A model generated the notes under the pieces. It was given only the letters and a program-made list of their open reading frames with translations, made no database searches and had not been told where the DNA came from. Below, in pieces: positions 10,560 through 21,251 of a stretch of DNA of 64,000 nucleotides (position 1 is the first letter of the stretch; each line of letters begins with the position of its first letter). The position numbers and the translations under genes were made by a program. This DNA is from Micropterus salmoides. Taxonomy: Eukaryota; Chordata; Actinopteri; Centrarchiformes; Centrarchidae. Where the stretch lies: positions 25,843,225-25,907,224 of the forward strand of contig NW_024041150.1 of assembly GCF_014851395.1 (NCBI RefSeq), read 5' to 3'.

Positions 10560-11700
10560 CACTGTAAAAAAAAAAGTTTTCACAGAAATATACTGTATTA
10601 TTTTACAGTTTTTTCAACATTACATATAAATACCATGAAAATACAGAAAAATACTTTTATTAAAAACATTAACCATAAAATAAAAGTCTGTATATTCATA
10701 TAATGAGAAATTATAGTTTTTTTTTTTTTACAGGATTATTCCATTGCTTAATTGCCCTGAATGTAAAGTTACATTGAATTCTATGTAAAAAGACAAAGAA
10801 ATTCACATATTTAAAATTAAGACAACTTTCTGTTTTTTTAGTGTGAAACTTTAAATTTAAGGTAAATAAATGTAAAAAAACAATCGTAAAATAATGGTAA
10901 AAAGTCTGGCAGCAAAAGTTGCCAAACACTTACCGTAAAATTACAGTAAAGAACCATAAATTATTCTACGGAATAATACTGTTTTTAAATGCAGATATTT
11001 ACTGTAAACATTGTCTATATTTTTACAGTCCAACTGCTGTAAAATGAAAAGAAAATCTCATTTAAAAAACGTCTGTAAAATGTTAAACAAATATAAACTG
11101 AAAAATATTGCAGAAATACCTTAAAATTACACAATTAAAATGTTTCTGCTGTTTTTACACAGTATTCTTTGGTAAATTCATAAGATTATCTATTCCATCC
11201 ACAAAAACTCCTTGTCAAAGTACAGATTTTTAGATTTAAAACACAAAAAAATTATAAAAATATTCCTTAAAATACCGTGTTTTAAAACCCATTAACAGTA
11301 TCTTGAAAGCTTTAGGCTTTTATTTTATGGGATTATCCAATCTATTAATAGTAAATTCCTGTTAAATTTAGTTTTTAAACTGTAGAATAAATAAGATCAC
11401 GTGATAATAGCTTGCAAAACCCTATTTTTATAGAGATTACTTTATATAAACAATATTTGACAGTAATTAAAAGCAACTATCCAATATATCTACGAACTTT
11501 TCCCATAAATGTATGGAGTTTACTTTGAATAAACATACTTTTATAGTAATTACAAGCAACTATCCAATATATCTACGAACTTTTCCCATTAATGTATGGA
11601 GTTTACTTTGAATAAACATACTTTTATAGTAATTACAAGCAACTATCCAATATATCTACGAACTTTTCCCATTAATGTATGGAGTTTACTTTAGAGACAT
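10560..11700 (+). repeat. Left inverted arm of the 9.4-kb element
   Basis: An AT-rich arm with repeated CTGTAAAA/TTTTACAG motifs. Its inner end holds about three tandem copies of an 83-bp unit (11455-11700): the ACAAGCAACTATCCAATATA part recurs with GTAATT at 11463, 11546 and 11629. The last copies are nearly identical to each other, whereas the rest of the arm differs clearly from the right arm. Confidence 0.8.
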
Positions 11701-12303
11701 TCATAGGCCATTTGAGGCTAAAAAGACCTATTCTCATTAGGTCTTGATGCACAGCTTACTGGTGTTTGGGCTATATATCAAATGGTCATAAAAAGTGTAT
11801 TTGTTGTCCCATCTTGGTTCACTCAAAAAACTGAACTGTTTTAGGTTCGTTAAAAGCAAAAAAATGTAATGAACTTGTATAAGAGTAACACAATGAATGT
11901 CAATTGATCCAACTAAAAATAAAAAACTTCTGATCAACAATATATTTAAGCTTACCTTTCAATATTTTATTTGGAGTAGTAAAAATATACATTTATGTTC
12001 AATTAATTAAAACATTAGGTTTTCATTCAATATTTTTTTTCCAAATTAGATTGACACAATTCAAATGTTTGTCAACTGGTCCCACACAAATCAATTTCAA
12101 CTTAATCATCATTTTGGTGCAATTGGTGAAAAAAAATAATACAGCATAATAAAAAATTGTTTGCAAAATAATGTTAGTTGTCAACAATTTTGATGATGCA
12201 TTGCCTAGAATTCTGCCTATTCTGTAGAATACTCCAAATAATTGGATGGCTCATTCATAGAGTTTGTTCTTGAGCATCTGTACCTTGGTTGATAGTTTGC
12301 TAG

Positions 12304-12746
12304 TGTTACGACCTGGCTCAAAAAGCCACAACAAAAGGGAGACACACCATGGTAAAAGTTTAACAATATAGGTTTATTTAAACCAAAGTATTTCAAACTA
12401 ACATTAAAGTATGAGGTATGTAGTCAGTGGTTTCAGTAGTGTCTGTGCATGGTTGCATGGGTGTATGTGTGACGGTGTTGTAGCATGCAAACAAGACAAA
12501 TACCACAACGCAACAGTCCAAACAAAGAAAACCAAACTAAATGGAAAACCAGGGAGCCAGCCGCAGGGAGGTCTGACCTGGTTTTGACAGCAGCCCTCTT
12601 TGCCGAATGCGAAAACAATCCCAAATACTCTACAGGGCAATTAGCCCAGGTGCCCAGAGCCACTGCAATCAGCTCCTCCTCCTCCTCCTCCGAGAGAGAG
12701 AGCGCAAGAGAGACAGGCCACACTCATGACCCCACAGGGTGTCACA
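12304..12746 (-). repeat. Solo LTR related to the Gypsy-type LTR
   Basis: The plus-strand edges are TGTTACGACCTGGCTC and GGTGTCACA, and both sides carry CTAG, a 4-bp target duplication. The first 20 bases resemble the plus-strand start of the LTR at 24954 (TGTCATAACCCGGCTC), so it belongs to a related family in the same minus orientation. At about 443 bp it is close to the 414-bp LTR. No internal retrotransposon sequence adjoins it, so it looks like a recombination product. A (TCC)n run lies at about 12675-12690. Short open frames inside are coincidental. Confidence 0.8.
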
Positions 12747-12775
12747 CTAGCTTCTAGTTGAAAGAATCACTTGTG

Positions 12776-13012
12776 AAGTACCTCAAAGGAAGGCTTTAAG
12801 GTTCTGAGGATAACGGAGGTTCAGTGCATAATTACACCTATTAAGAGTGCACTTGTAGAGGCGGTGTCTCCCAAGTCATGCAGAACTTCAGCACCCTCGG
12901 TGACTATCCCAACATCAGCTGGAGGAGTGGTGGCATCACCTCCCTCAACACGGATGCTGTAAAGATAACTTGTCCAAGCTCCCTCGGAACAGCTGTAGCA
13001 TCAGATCCTTTA
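12776..13012 (-). pseudogene. Exon-like remnant of a multicopy fish gene (SAMD3-like type), 3' part
   Basis: On the minus strand one frame reads VEGGDATTPPADVGIVTEG, then AEVLHDLGDTASTSALLIGV, then after frame changes LRTLKPSFE. I recognise this as the C-terminal region of an abundant, multicopy fish protein type often auto-named sterile alpha motif domain-containing protein 3-like or left uncharacterised. Its biochemical function is unknown to me. The remnant has stops and shifts, so it is not functional. It lies inside the 9.4-kb CACTG element and belongs with the fragments at 15170-15281 and 15950-16100, in the same strand and order. Confidence 0.55.
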
Positions 13013-14033
13013 CATAGGACAGAAAGAAAGTAGAAAAACAAATTATGTAATCAAACAGATTTTGCTGAATTCTAAAGAGTAATATTTGCATTTCAGGTGT
13101 CCCTTATTTAATGATTTAACAAAAATAGCATGATACAGTGCTATGTGTTTAAAAATTACAAGATGAAGTAGTGCTGGTGAATTAAATATTAGATACAATG
13201 GTGTATTATTTAATATACCTCACCAAGCACTTTATTTGGAGGGTGTGCAGTCTACTGCAATCCAACAGCTCTGCCATAAATTTTACTTTTACTAAGCTTA
13301 GATATTGAACAAGTGTTTCTATTATTCTGCCCCCCTCATGTATGTCAATGGGGTAGACAATATTAGGAAAACTTTTAAATATAATGCACTCCAGTACACC
13401 ACCCACTATGAAATCAGTAATAACAGAATGTATGACAGTTGTCATTTTTGATTGCATTAGACAGCAGATGTTCCTGATAAAATGCATTGTGAGTGTATAT
13501 ATTAGATTTCCCAAAAGAGACAAAAAACAAACTGGTTTTCTGCAAATCGTTAGAAAGTAACAAGATTACAGTTGTGGTCAAAGGTTTACACACACTTCTA
13601 AAGAACATACACGTCATGGCTGTTTGGGTTTCCAATAATAACTACAACGCCAATCTTTCGGTGATGAATCATTGTCACAAAAACCGTCATGAATTTTGGT
13701 ACTTTTATGAATTTATTATGGGTCTTCCGAAAATGTGACCACATCTACTGGGTTAAAAATATACATAGAGCAATGTTAATATTTGTTTAAAAGTCCCATT
13801 GTCATTTTTACCTCAATTAGACACTTTTGGTAGCCATCCACAAGCTTCTGGTTGAATCATTGACCACTACTTGATAGATTTGGAGCAGTTGACAAACAGA
13901 CTTGTTTCTTCAAAATAGTTCACATGTTCTCGATTGGGTTTAAGTCAGGTATGGAGGGGTACTGTTTAAAATTTTACGATACCAGTACCAAAAAAACTTC
14001 TTCTACAGTAAGAAGTACAAAACGAGTAAGCAG

Positions 14034-14980
14034 TAGGGGTGTGTATCTTCACTGGCCTCACGATTCAATTCAATCACGATTATCAGATCAACAATTTGGT
14101 ACCTCATTACGATTACGAGGCTACAATGCGACTGTAAGACAAAAGTATTTGTAACAAATCAAACAAGTAGGTAGTAATGAAATGCAGATATTTAATGTTA
14201 CTTCATATAAATGCAGTTAACATTGCATAGCATTATTACAGCATTATTACTGACTTCTTTTGCTGATATTTTTTATTTTTGATGCTGCTGTTATTAGTAT
14301 AGAGTCAGATTTTAAGCACTTTACAATGCTCCAGCCAAATCATGTGTACTCCACCTTCATATATCTGATCCTTTGTTTGGGGTGGTGTGACGCACGTATG
14401 GTATGACGCACAGGAGACCCGGGTTCAAGTCCCATCTGTGACACCAACGTGTCCCTTCCCTGAGCAAGACACTTAACCCCTAGTTGCTCCAGAGGCGTGC
14501 GACCTCTGATCTAAATAGCAATTGTAAGTCGCTTTGGATAAAAGCATCAGCTAAATGAATAAATGTAATAGTCTAGTTACGTTTGTTTCACTCTTCCTTG
14601 GTTGCGCGCGTTAGACTGTGTGGCTTGATCTGCTGGGTTCCGATCTTAACCGTGCGTCTGGAGACTCTGCAGAGGCAGCCGTTGGCCCCGTGTTCACGAC
14701 CAGCTAGAAGCTGGTGTGGTGAGGAGCGCCGATCTCCACATGTGCCTCACCAGCGTGGCGGGAGCCGTAGAGACTGTATTGTGTTGCATATTTTCTGTTG
14801 AACATCTTAATTAATTTACTTTACATAACAAACCCCATATTGTCTCTAATGGGAGCAGAGATCGCCTTCACCTTTTTTGTTACCAACTTGGAATAAATAC
14901 ATTAACTTGACACATGTTTTGGGTCATCCTTTGTTTTTCCCACCCGATTTATTTATCTCTTTGTTAGTCCCCCACCCCTA
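14034..14980. mobile_element. hAT-like non-autonomous element inside Tc1 B
   Basis: Its ends form an 8-bp inverted repeat, TAGGGGTG at 14034 and CACCCCTA at 14980. The left subterminal sequence (TGTATCTTCACTGGCCTCAC, then repeated ATTCAAT/CACGATTA blocks) is one I associate with a dispersed fish DNA repeat. An 8-bp target duplication is not clear; only the last three bases of the candidate duplication agree. There is no transposase frame. A SINE lies inside. Confidence 0.5.
14376..14570 (+). mobile_element. V-SINE-like tRNA-derived SINE
   Basis: A pol III B-box match GGTTCAAGTCC lies at 14422-14432 within a tRNA-like head. A body with GAGCAAGACACTTAACCCC and GTTGCTCCAGAGG follows, and the tail is TAAGTCGCTTTGGATAAAAG then GCTAAATGAATAAATG. 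This head-body-tail combination is typical of V-SINE-type elements in fish. The A-box is degraded. Confidence 0.85.
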
Positions 14981-15169
14981 GACAAGTAACAAGGGATGTA
15001 ACAAGCTGTCTGTTTTTTGTTTCTTCATTTCAGCCAAAATCACGATTCACAATTAATTTTCATGTATTTAATGGCAGTTGGCTTTTACTGCCATGAAATA
15101 CGTGTTCTTTACAAGTGTATGTAAACTTCTGACCACAACTGTAATATTTGGTTTAATGCAGGTAGTAAC

Positions 15170-15281
15170 TACTGAAATTACCAACCGGGTATACTTTGAA
15201 GAGGATGTTTGGGTCTTCATCAGGTAGAAACCAATTGCCCTGAGGATGATCTCCCTCCTCTTTTCAACAGTTGCTAGAGAG
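15170..15281 (-). pseudogene. Exon-like remnant of the SAMD3-like gene, middle part
   Basis: The minus strand reads TVEKRREIILRAIGFYL and then, one base out of frame, DEDPNILFKVYPVGNF. The first residues follow a TTTTTGTCTCTCTAG acceptor-like run, so this looks like an exon start. The motif pair (REI...GLxxYLxED...LFKxY) is what I expect upstream of the fragment at 12776-13012 in the multicopy fish gene. The one-base shift shows decay. Confidence 0.55.
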
Positions 15282-15949
15282 ACAAAAACAATACAGAAAT
15301 ACTTAAGGACTGCACATACACACATACTACACATTTCCAGTGATGTTAATGTTATGTGTCCTACATCTTTGATTTTATTAAATTCTGAAAGGACACAAAC
15401 TTGTTATGAACATGTCCAGGGAGGTACACCCTCCCCCATTGCTACATTGTGAACAAATCTGTGTTGAAAACATAATAAACAAAAGAAACCTTGCTGTCAA
15501 ATAAATTATGTTATTATCACGGTGAAGCCTTTGCCCTGCTCTCTGTGTCAGGGCTGAGCGTCTCCACATAGACGCAAACACAGAGCCAACTTAATGGCCA
15601 GCAGAGAGGCCACAGGTAGAAACCTTCGTGAGCAAAAAGCCAGTATGTCATCAATACACCTGTTTAAAAAGCGCATTGTATGTTGAGAAGCAAACTTTCT
15701 ATTGCTCATTCCAAATGTCAATATATCCGATCCCTAAACATAGCTCTGGTCATTGATGTGTGTTTAAATAGTGAGGCAACTGCAAACAAAAAATATTTGT
15801 TTGAAAGTGGCACAAATGTTGCTGATTAGGCTTTGTGAGCAACAATCAAATCCCAATAGTATACTCATCAGGGTGCATACACAGATGTTTTGGGTTTCTG
15901 TTTACTACTCTCTATACGTGTCAGAAGAGACGAGTCAACATCAACTTAT

Positions 15950-16100
15950 TATTCTATAATGTTTTCTACCAATTGCAAAACATACCTTTGGGCCAAAAGT
16001 ATGCGAAGTTCCCTTCCTGCAGAGCCTCCTTTCTTCTTCAACACACTGAGGAGATTGGAAGTGTGTTTGTCTATGAACTTTGAGACAGTGGAGCAGTGGA
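15950..16100 (-). pseudogene. Exon-like remnant of the SAMD3-like gene, upstream part
   Basis: On the minus strand the frame reads SKFIDKHTSNLLSVLKKKGG followed by SAGRELRILLAQRY. A helix ending in a Lys-rich KKKGG turn is expected N-terminal to the other two fragments in this gene type. The assignment rests on recognition of a short motif and on consistent order and strand. Confidence 0.45.
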
Positions 16101-18869
16101 AATCCTCAGAAATTCCACCTAGAAACATATTCCACAAGCACAACATATTATTGGTAGTTGAAGAGCAGCCTTATGCGCTCTCCTTTACCTGGGAAAGGGA
16201 AGAGGATGAAATAAAGTCTTGGAAATTCAGAGAGAAAAAGAGGCACACTTTCGTAATTTGTAGCATTACACTGACCTAAAAGCCATGTCTACTCTGTGAT
16301 GCCCTCCCCCCCAATTTATAATAACAGATAGCTTGCACAGCTTTAGGCTAATACTGACTCATTAAAGTTCATAAACACTTCAAACCATTGGCTCAATACA
16401 ACACTAATAAAAGTCCAAAATATCTGTTTGTTAAAAATTAAAATGACCTGTTTTTACTGCAAACACGTAACTTTTGCATTTATTACGACCAGTAAAATAA
16501 GCCTGATATCTGAAAGTATAGACAGGAACACAAGAGTAAAACTAATCTCTCCAAATCAAAGACACTGTGTTACAAAAGCAGCCTATGAAGAGCTAAAGCT
16601 TAAGAGCTTAAACACAGACATGTAAAAACAGCTTTCTCTATGGACACCACAGCACAGGCTGAGGTGTTGAAGCGCCTGTAAACAGTGTTGCTATCGACAG
16701 CAGAGGGTTCAAGTGTTCACGGATTGGCAGGCTCGGCGGGATAAAAGCCTATCAACCTGAGTCATGCAGCAATGTTAGCTAGCTAACACATGTCTCCAAG
16801 AACCACCTCCCTAGGCTAGTTAACCTGACCTGACTGCTTATTCACCCGAAAAATGCAGGACACCTTCTATCACAAACACAAAATACAATCATGCTCAATA
16901 TGAAAATTCTACAAAAACAGGTACGGGTAAAAAGAACAGGTCCTTATATCTTACAACTTCCAAAAACGAAGACCATGAGCAACTAGTCCGCCAAAATTAA
17001 CTCAGAAGAAGCAGTCAAGTGGTATCGCACATGTGCTAGCTGAAATCTTCTTCTTCTTCTCCTTCTTTCGGTATGACGGCAGCTGGCGCTGCACCACTGC
17101 CACCTTCTGGATGTAACAAGTATTCAATCTAATCAGTTTTATTTAGCCTCAATTCATAACAAAGGTAATCTCATTGCACTTTTCATATAGAGCAGGTCTA
17201 GGATATTATTTAACAGGTAGATACCTCAAGCAGAACACAGTATCTGGGTGGTTCGGCCATATGCTTCAATGTCAACCCTAATTCACTGTTGTGATTAAAC
17301 AACACTTTCATATTTTGCACAGATAGTGCGATTAGATGGACTTTAAGTATTTGAGAATTATGTATACTGCCTCCCCACCCCCTTCTCCCACCACACACTT
17401 CAGCACGGTGGTCTCATATGTAGGCCTACTGTGTGTAAATATGTGTGTGTTAGTGTTTTACCTCTGAAAGCACCACATATAAGTGCCAACTCCAAGGAGT
17501 TAGACTTGTATTTAACTTATCAATTATGTGAAGAAGGGTTAACAGGCTGTATGAGCCTACAACTAGCCTGAACACCATCACTGCATCGCCTCAGCCACTC
17601 CACAGCTCAACTAGGCAACCCACCAGCAAGTGCTCTTTGGATTAATCAATGTTATAATTTGAAGAGATTGTAATAGAGTAATGAATAAACCTCTTGCATC
17701 ACTACTATCCTAACATGTTAGCAGTCACCATATTTGGGTTCACAGTCATTAGGGACGATCTATCTGCCTCATTCCACTTTCTTGGAGGCAATGGGTTCAT
17801 GATCCCCCAAGTCTACAGTGTATTTCAGATGTTGGACTACAAATTATATTGTGCCCACTCTGGCTTCTGATGTCTGATATTTAAGTCTACCTGACCAATA
17901 GGTACTCTGCTGTGCTTCCCTTCAGACTGTAGCCTTCTGAATGATTTGTTTTTCACTGCGTGAGAAGATTGATGTGTGGCGCTTAACACTAACCTACACA
18001 GTGCGATTGAGAGCTCAGCAAGTCTGAGAGAATAATGGACCTGTACCACGTGAACAGGTGAGCAGCCAGCCTCCTGTGTGAGTCCGGCGTGACTGAAGTA
18101 ACAGCGTGAGAAGACGACCTCTGTTGTCGTCAGCGCTCGGTCGGTTCAGTTTGTCATTTGCTAAGTGATTTTAATAAATAAATAGGCCTCCACAATCCCT
18201 TTTGTCCTAGAGGCGTCCTACAGAATATTTCTCTTCATCCCAAACATATTTTCTATCGTCCCCAGGACAACAGGTCACTGTTGAGCCCTGGTTATTAGTT
18301 AATTTGGCGAACTGTATATTAACGAATCATACACAGATTAAAATGTTTGGGTACTTTTCGTTCAGCCTATATACACTGTTTCGACCTGACCTTTATTTTC
18401 TTTGTGAGATGGAAGAATTTAGAAAGTTGCGCGACCACTGACCGTCCAGTACGCCGGTTCCACTGGCAACTCAACCCATAGTAGGGTTACCGGAGAGGGC
18501 GAGGGAGAGGAGGTCGCGGGAGCGACCTGGTGCACTGTGGAAGGTTGGTGATCATTCCCTTTTGGATGAAGCCTGACGCAGACAGCTGTTGCAAACAACA
18601 GGGGCATGTGTACAGCAGCCAGTTAGCTTGAAAACCAGTAGGGATGCAACACTGGTCCTATATAGAACAAAACACAGCTGCTTTGTTTTCTGTTTTGGTT
18701 TTAAAACCAAATAATGACTTGTTTTTGGATGGGACATTGTTGTAAAATGTCAGAAAAATGTATGTATTTAGTGAAAAAGTTGTTGATGCAAATGCTTTAA
18801 CATAGACCTTCTGGTTTTTGTACATTCAAAACACCATATACTAATAGCGAACGTGTGCACATAAACTGG
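16101..18869. other. Interior of the 9.4-kb element, no gene recognised
   Basis: Only short frames without motifs. A (TTC)n run sits near 17048-17068. By orientation this would be upstream of the broken minus-strand gene and could contain its promoter, but nothing specific is seen. Confidence 0.35.
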
Positions 18870-19973
18870 AATGTTGCTTGTAATTACTGTCAAAAAATGT
18901 TTATATGAAGTAAATCCCATGCACTAATAAGAAAAGTCTGTAGATATATTGGAGTTGCTTGATATTACTGTCAAACAGCATTTATATAAAGTAAACCCCA
19001 TGCATTAATGTAAAATGTCTGTACATACACAGTTGCTTGTAATTGCTATCAAATACTGTTTACATAAAATAAATGTATTTTTACATATATTGGAGAATTG
19101 CTTGCATTACTGTCAAATAATGTTTATATAAAGTAAACCCACATACATTAATGGTAAAAGCTTGTAAATTTATTAGAGATGTGTCTGTAATTACTGTCAA
19201 ATAATGTTTATATAAAGTAACCCCCCGTATTTAAATAGTAAAAATATGTAGAAATATTGGAGAGTTGCTTGTAATTACTGTCAAATAATGTTTATATAAA
19301 GTAAACCCCCATACATTAATGGTAAAAGCTTGTAAATTTATTAGAGATGTGTCTGTAATTACTGTCAAATAATGTTTATATAAAGCAATAACTGTTAAAA
19401 TTATGTTTCTGTAACTTAATATCACATGAACTTGGTTTTTTGTACAGGATAAAACCAATATTTAACAGGAATTTACTGTAAATTGATTGAATGATGGCAT
19501 AAAATAAAAGTTTAAATCTATTAATATACTGGTATTGGGCTTTAAATTAGGGTATCTGAAGGTAAATTTACAACATTTGCTTTACATAGAAAAGTCTTTA
19601 CTTTGACAAGGAGTTCTTGTAGATGGATTGGATTATCTTAAAAATATACCAAATAATACTGTATTAAAACAGCAGTCTTCGTTGTAATTATGTAATTTTA
19701 AGGTATTTCTGCAATATTTTTAAGTTTTTATACAGATTTATACATTCGTTTAACATTCAACAGAGAATTTATTTAATGAGATTTTTTTTTCTTTTTACAG
19801 CAGTTCGGCTGTAAAAATACAGAAAATGTTTACGGTAAATATCCGTTTTCAAAAAAAAAATTTTCTGTAAAATAATTTAAGGTTTTTTACTGTAATTTGA
19901 CGGTAAGTTGTTGGCAACTTTGCTGCCAAACTTTTTACTGTAATTTTACGATTTTTTTTTTTTTTTTACAGTG
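18870..19973 (-). repeat. Right inverted arm with seven subterminal tandem repeats
   Basis: Counterpart of the left arm. It carries TACTGTCAAA-type repeats starting at about 18889, 18969, 19048, 19111, 19195, 19279 and 19363. The last four are spaced exactly 84 bp apart; the outer ones vary (63-80 bp). The unit corresponds to the 83-bp unit of the left arm in the opposite orientation. The terminal 35 bases include a T17 run before ACAGTG. Confidence 0.8.
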
Positions 19974-20284
19974 TAAGGTAGTGAAGCAAGGCGTCTTTCT
20001 TGGAGTATATGCTATTGACCAGCTTCCTAAAACAGTTATTAAAAAGAGACCCACCATGTTGGTGGTAAACACAGACCCCTCCCACCTGGGAGGACAACAC
20101 TGTGTCGCTATCTATACTGACAAGCAGAGTCACATTTTCACATTTTCCTGAATCCTTTTCTGTCTTTCTCAATAATTGTAAGTCTACGCAACATTCTATT
20201 AGACAAGTGCAAGATGTGGATTCTGTAGTGTGCGGTCAGCCTTGTGTGTTTTTTCTTTACCTCGGTTGTATGTGGTCAAAATAA
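19974..20284 (+). pseudogene. Maverick adenain-like cysteine protease, 3' part
   Basis: Relative of the adenovirus maturation protease, which cleaves capsid precursors. Immediately after the insertion the frame reads VKQGVFLGVYAIDQLPK, VVNTDPSHLGGQHCVAIYTD (the His of the catalytic triad is in GGQH), then breaks near 20151. It resumes in another frame with VQDVDSVVCGQPCVFFLYL, holding the oxyanion-site Gln and nucleophile Cys. A frameshift plus the 9.4-kb insertion after the first codons make it inactive. A polyadenylation-like AATAAA is near 20430. Confidence 0.85.
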
Positions 20285-20494
20285 TTATGCAGACTGTAAC
20301 CAGTGTGTCCAAGTATCAGATTCTTTTAAGTGTGTATAATAATATTAGAAGTTGTGTGCCGTTCATTATCAAAATGATTTATAGATTGAAACGTGTACGA
20401 TAATGTTTTTTGTTATTATGGTGATATAAATAAAAACACTTGAAATGATAAAGTTATGTCTATGTATTTATTTAAAACCAATAACGATATACAA

Positions 20495-21245
20495 TTAAAA
20501 AGTTATCCAATCATTCAATCGCATTTTAGGAGATACAAAGGGACTTGTTTCATTGTTTTCTAATCGATGCCCTCTGGTAACAAGAGGTGTAGATGGTGGT
20601 CCAGTAATAAGAGGAGAAGATTCTCCAGAAGTCTTTCTCTTAATCTCGTAAATTTTTCTTTTGACCTGTTGATTTGGTACAACTGATAAAGGTATATTCA
20701 ATATAGCCAATGATTGCAGATATTCATCCCAACCTGTAGGTCTCTGGCTGTCAGACACATTGTGAGAAGCAGTCACTCCTCCTATCAAATCAGACACGAG
20801 ACCCTTTAATAACATTACCGTGAAACACAAACTCCCCACGTTCAGTCAATGCAGATATGTTTTTTGACGAGGACATTTTATCCAAAATATGCTGAGCTTT
20901 ATTCCTGCTGTTTTTTGGCATGTTTTTTAAAACTTTTTCAAAAACAAAATCTCTTCTTTCTTGATTCTTCTGCTCTGAAGAGCGAAAATCCTCAGCGACC
21001 GGCATTGACAAAGTTAGAGTGTTCTGTTTTTTTTCTCCTTGTTTTACCATGGTGAGAAATCTCTGCAATGCGATGGAATATTTTTTTGCTTTTTCATGAA
21101 GATCTTCAGTCTTTTGATCCAGAATGTCTTTTATAGTACGATCCAGGTCATTTTCAACAGTTTCTCGAATTCACTCGTGTGCTGGAGGTCTTCTTAAAAG
21201 ATCAAGCTGTTTAGGTACCAGAAATATTTTTTGTGCATACTCCAT
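20495..21245 (-). pseudogene. Conserved Maverick gene of unknown function, broken
   Basis: An ATG at 21245 starts MEYAQKIFLVPKQLD and meets an in-frame stop near 21173. The frame continues through a charged region to SRNKAQHILDKMSSSKNIS and GEFVFHGNVIKG, shifts near 20800-20840, and resumes with GGVTASHNVSDSQRPTGWDE and a basic C-terminus ending at 20495. The middle (GEFVxxGNxIKGSxxxDL...W) is conserved in fish Mavericks in my knowledge; I cannot assign a role. The ATG is 7 bases past the stop of the gene at 21252-21590, so the minus-strand genes form a tight cluster. Confidence 0.6.
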
Positions 21246-21251
21246 AGTCAT

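Larger units (their letters stand above)
13569..15141. mobile_element. Tc1-like element B
   Basis: Inverted ends CAGTTGTGGTCAAAGGTTTA (13569 on) and its counterpart GTAAACTTCTGACCACAACTG (ending 15141) are both flanked by TA. The left subterminal part matches a well-known fish Tc1 family: GTCATGGCTGTTTGGGTTTC, ATGAATTTATTATGGGTCT, and GGTAGCCATCCACAAGCTTC. No transposase frame is visible, and a hAT-like element is inserted in it from 14034. It interrupts the broken SAMD3-like gene. Confidence 0.85.
10560..19973. mobile_element. 9.4-kb DNA element with CACTG...CAGTG ends and long inverted arms
   Basis: The left end is CACTGTAAAAAAAAAA; the right end is its complement ending TTTTACAGTG. TAAG directly flanks both sides (10556-10559, 19974-19977), a 4-bp target duplication. 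From about 10872 inward the left arm matches the complement of the right arm over many hundred bases, with the blocks GGCAGCAAAGTTGCC, CAACTGCTGTAAAA, ATATTGCAGAAATACCTT and ACTCCTTGTCAAAGTA in the same order. About 310 extra bases (10575-10870) sit only on the left. CAC ends with 4-bp duplications suggest the CACTA/Mirage/Chapaev group, but no transposase is seen, so the superfamily is not settled. It interrupts the Maverick protease gene. Confidence 0.8.

Noticed and set aside
6717..10560. An active endogenous virus
   Set aside because: Integrase, structural, capsid, protease and ATPase genes all carry stops, shifts or insertions, and the terminal repeats are almost lost.
14376..14460. Functional tRNA gene
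   Set aside because: The B-box match belongs to a SINE head; no cloverleaf can be drawn and SINE body and tail follow.
18870..19390. CRISPR-like or satellite array in the right arm
   Set aside because: The repeats are subterminal units shared, inverted, with the left arm of the same element; there are no unique spacers.
10560..19973. piggyBac or herpesvirus-fused Teratorn-type element
   Set aside because: The ends are CACTG with TAAG flanks rather than CCC-type ends with TTAA, and no herpesvirus-like genes are visible inside.
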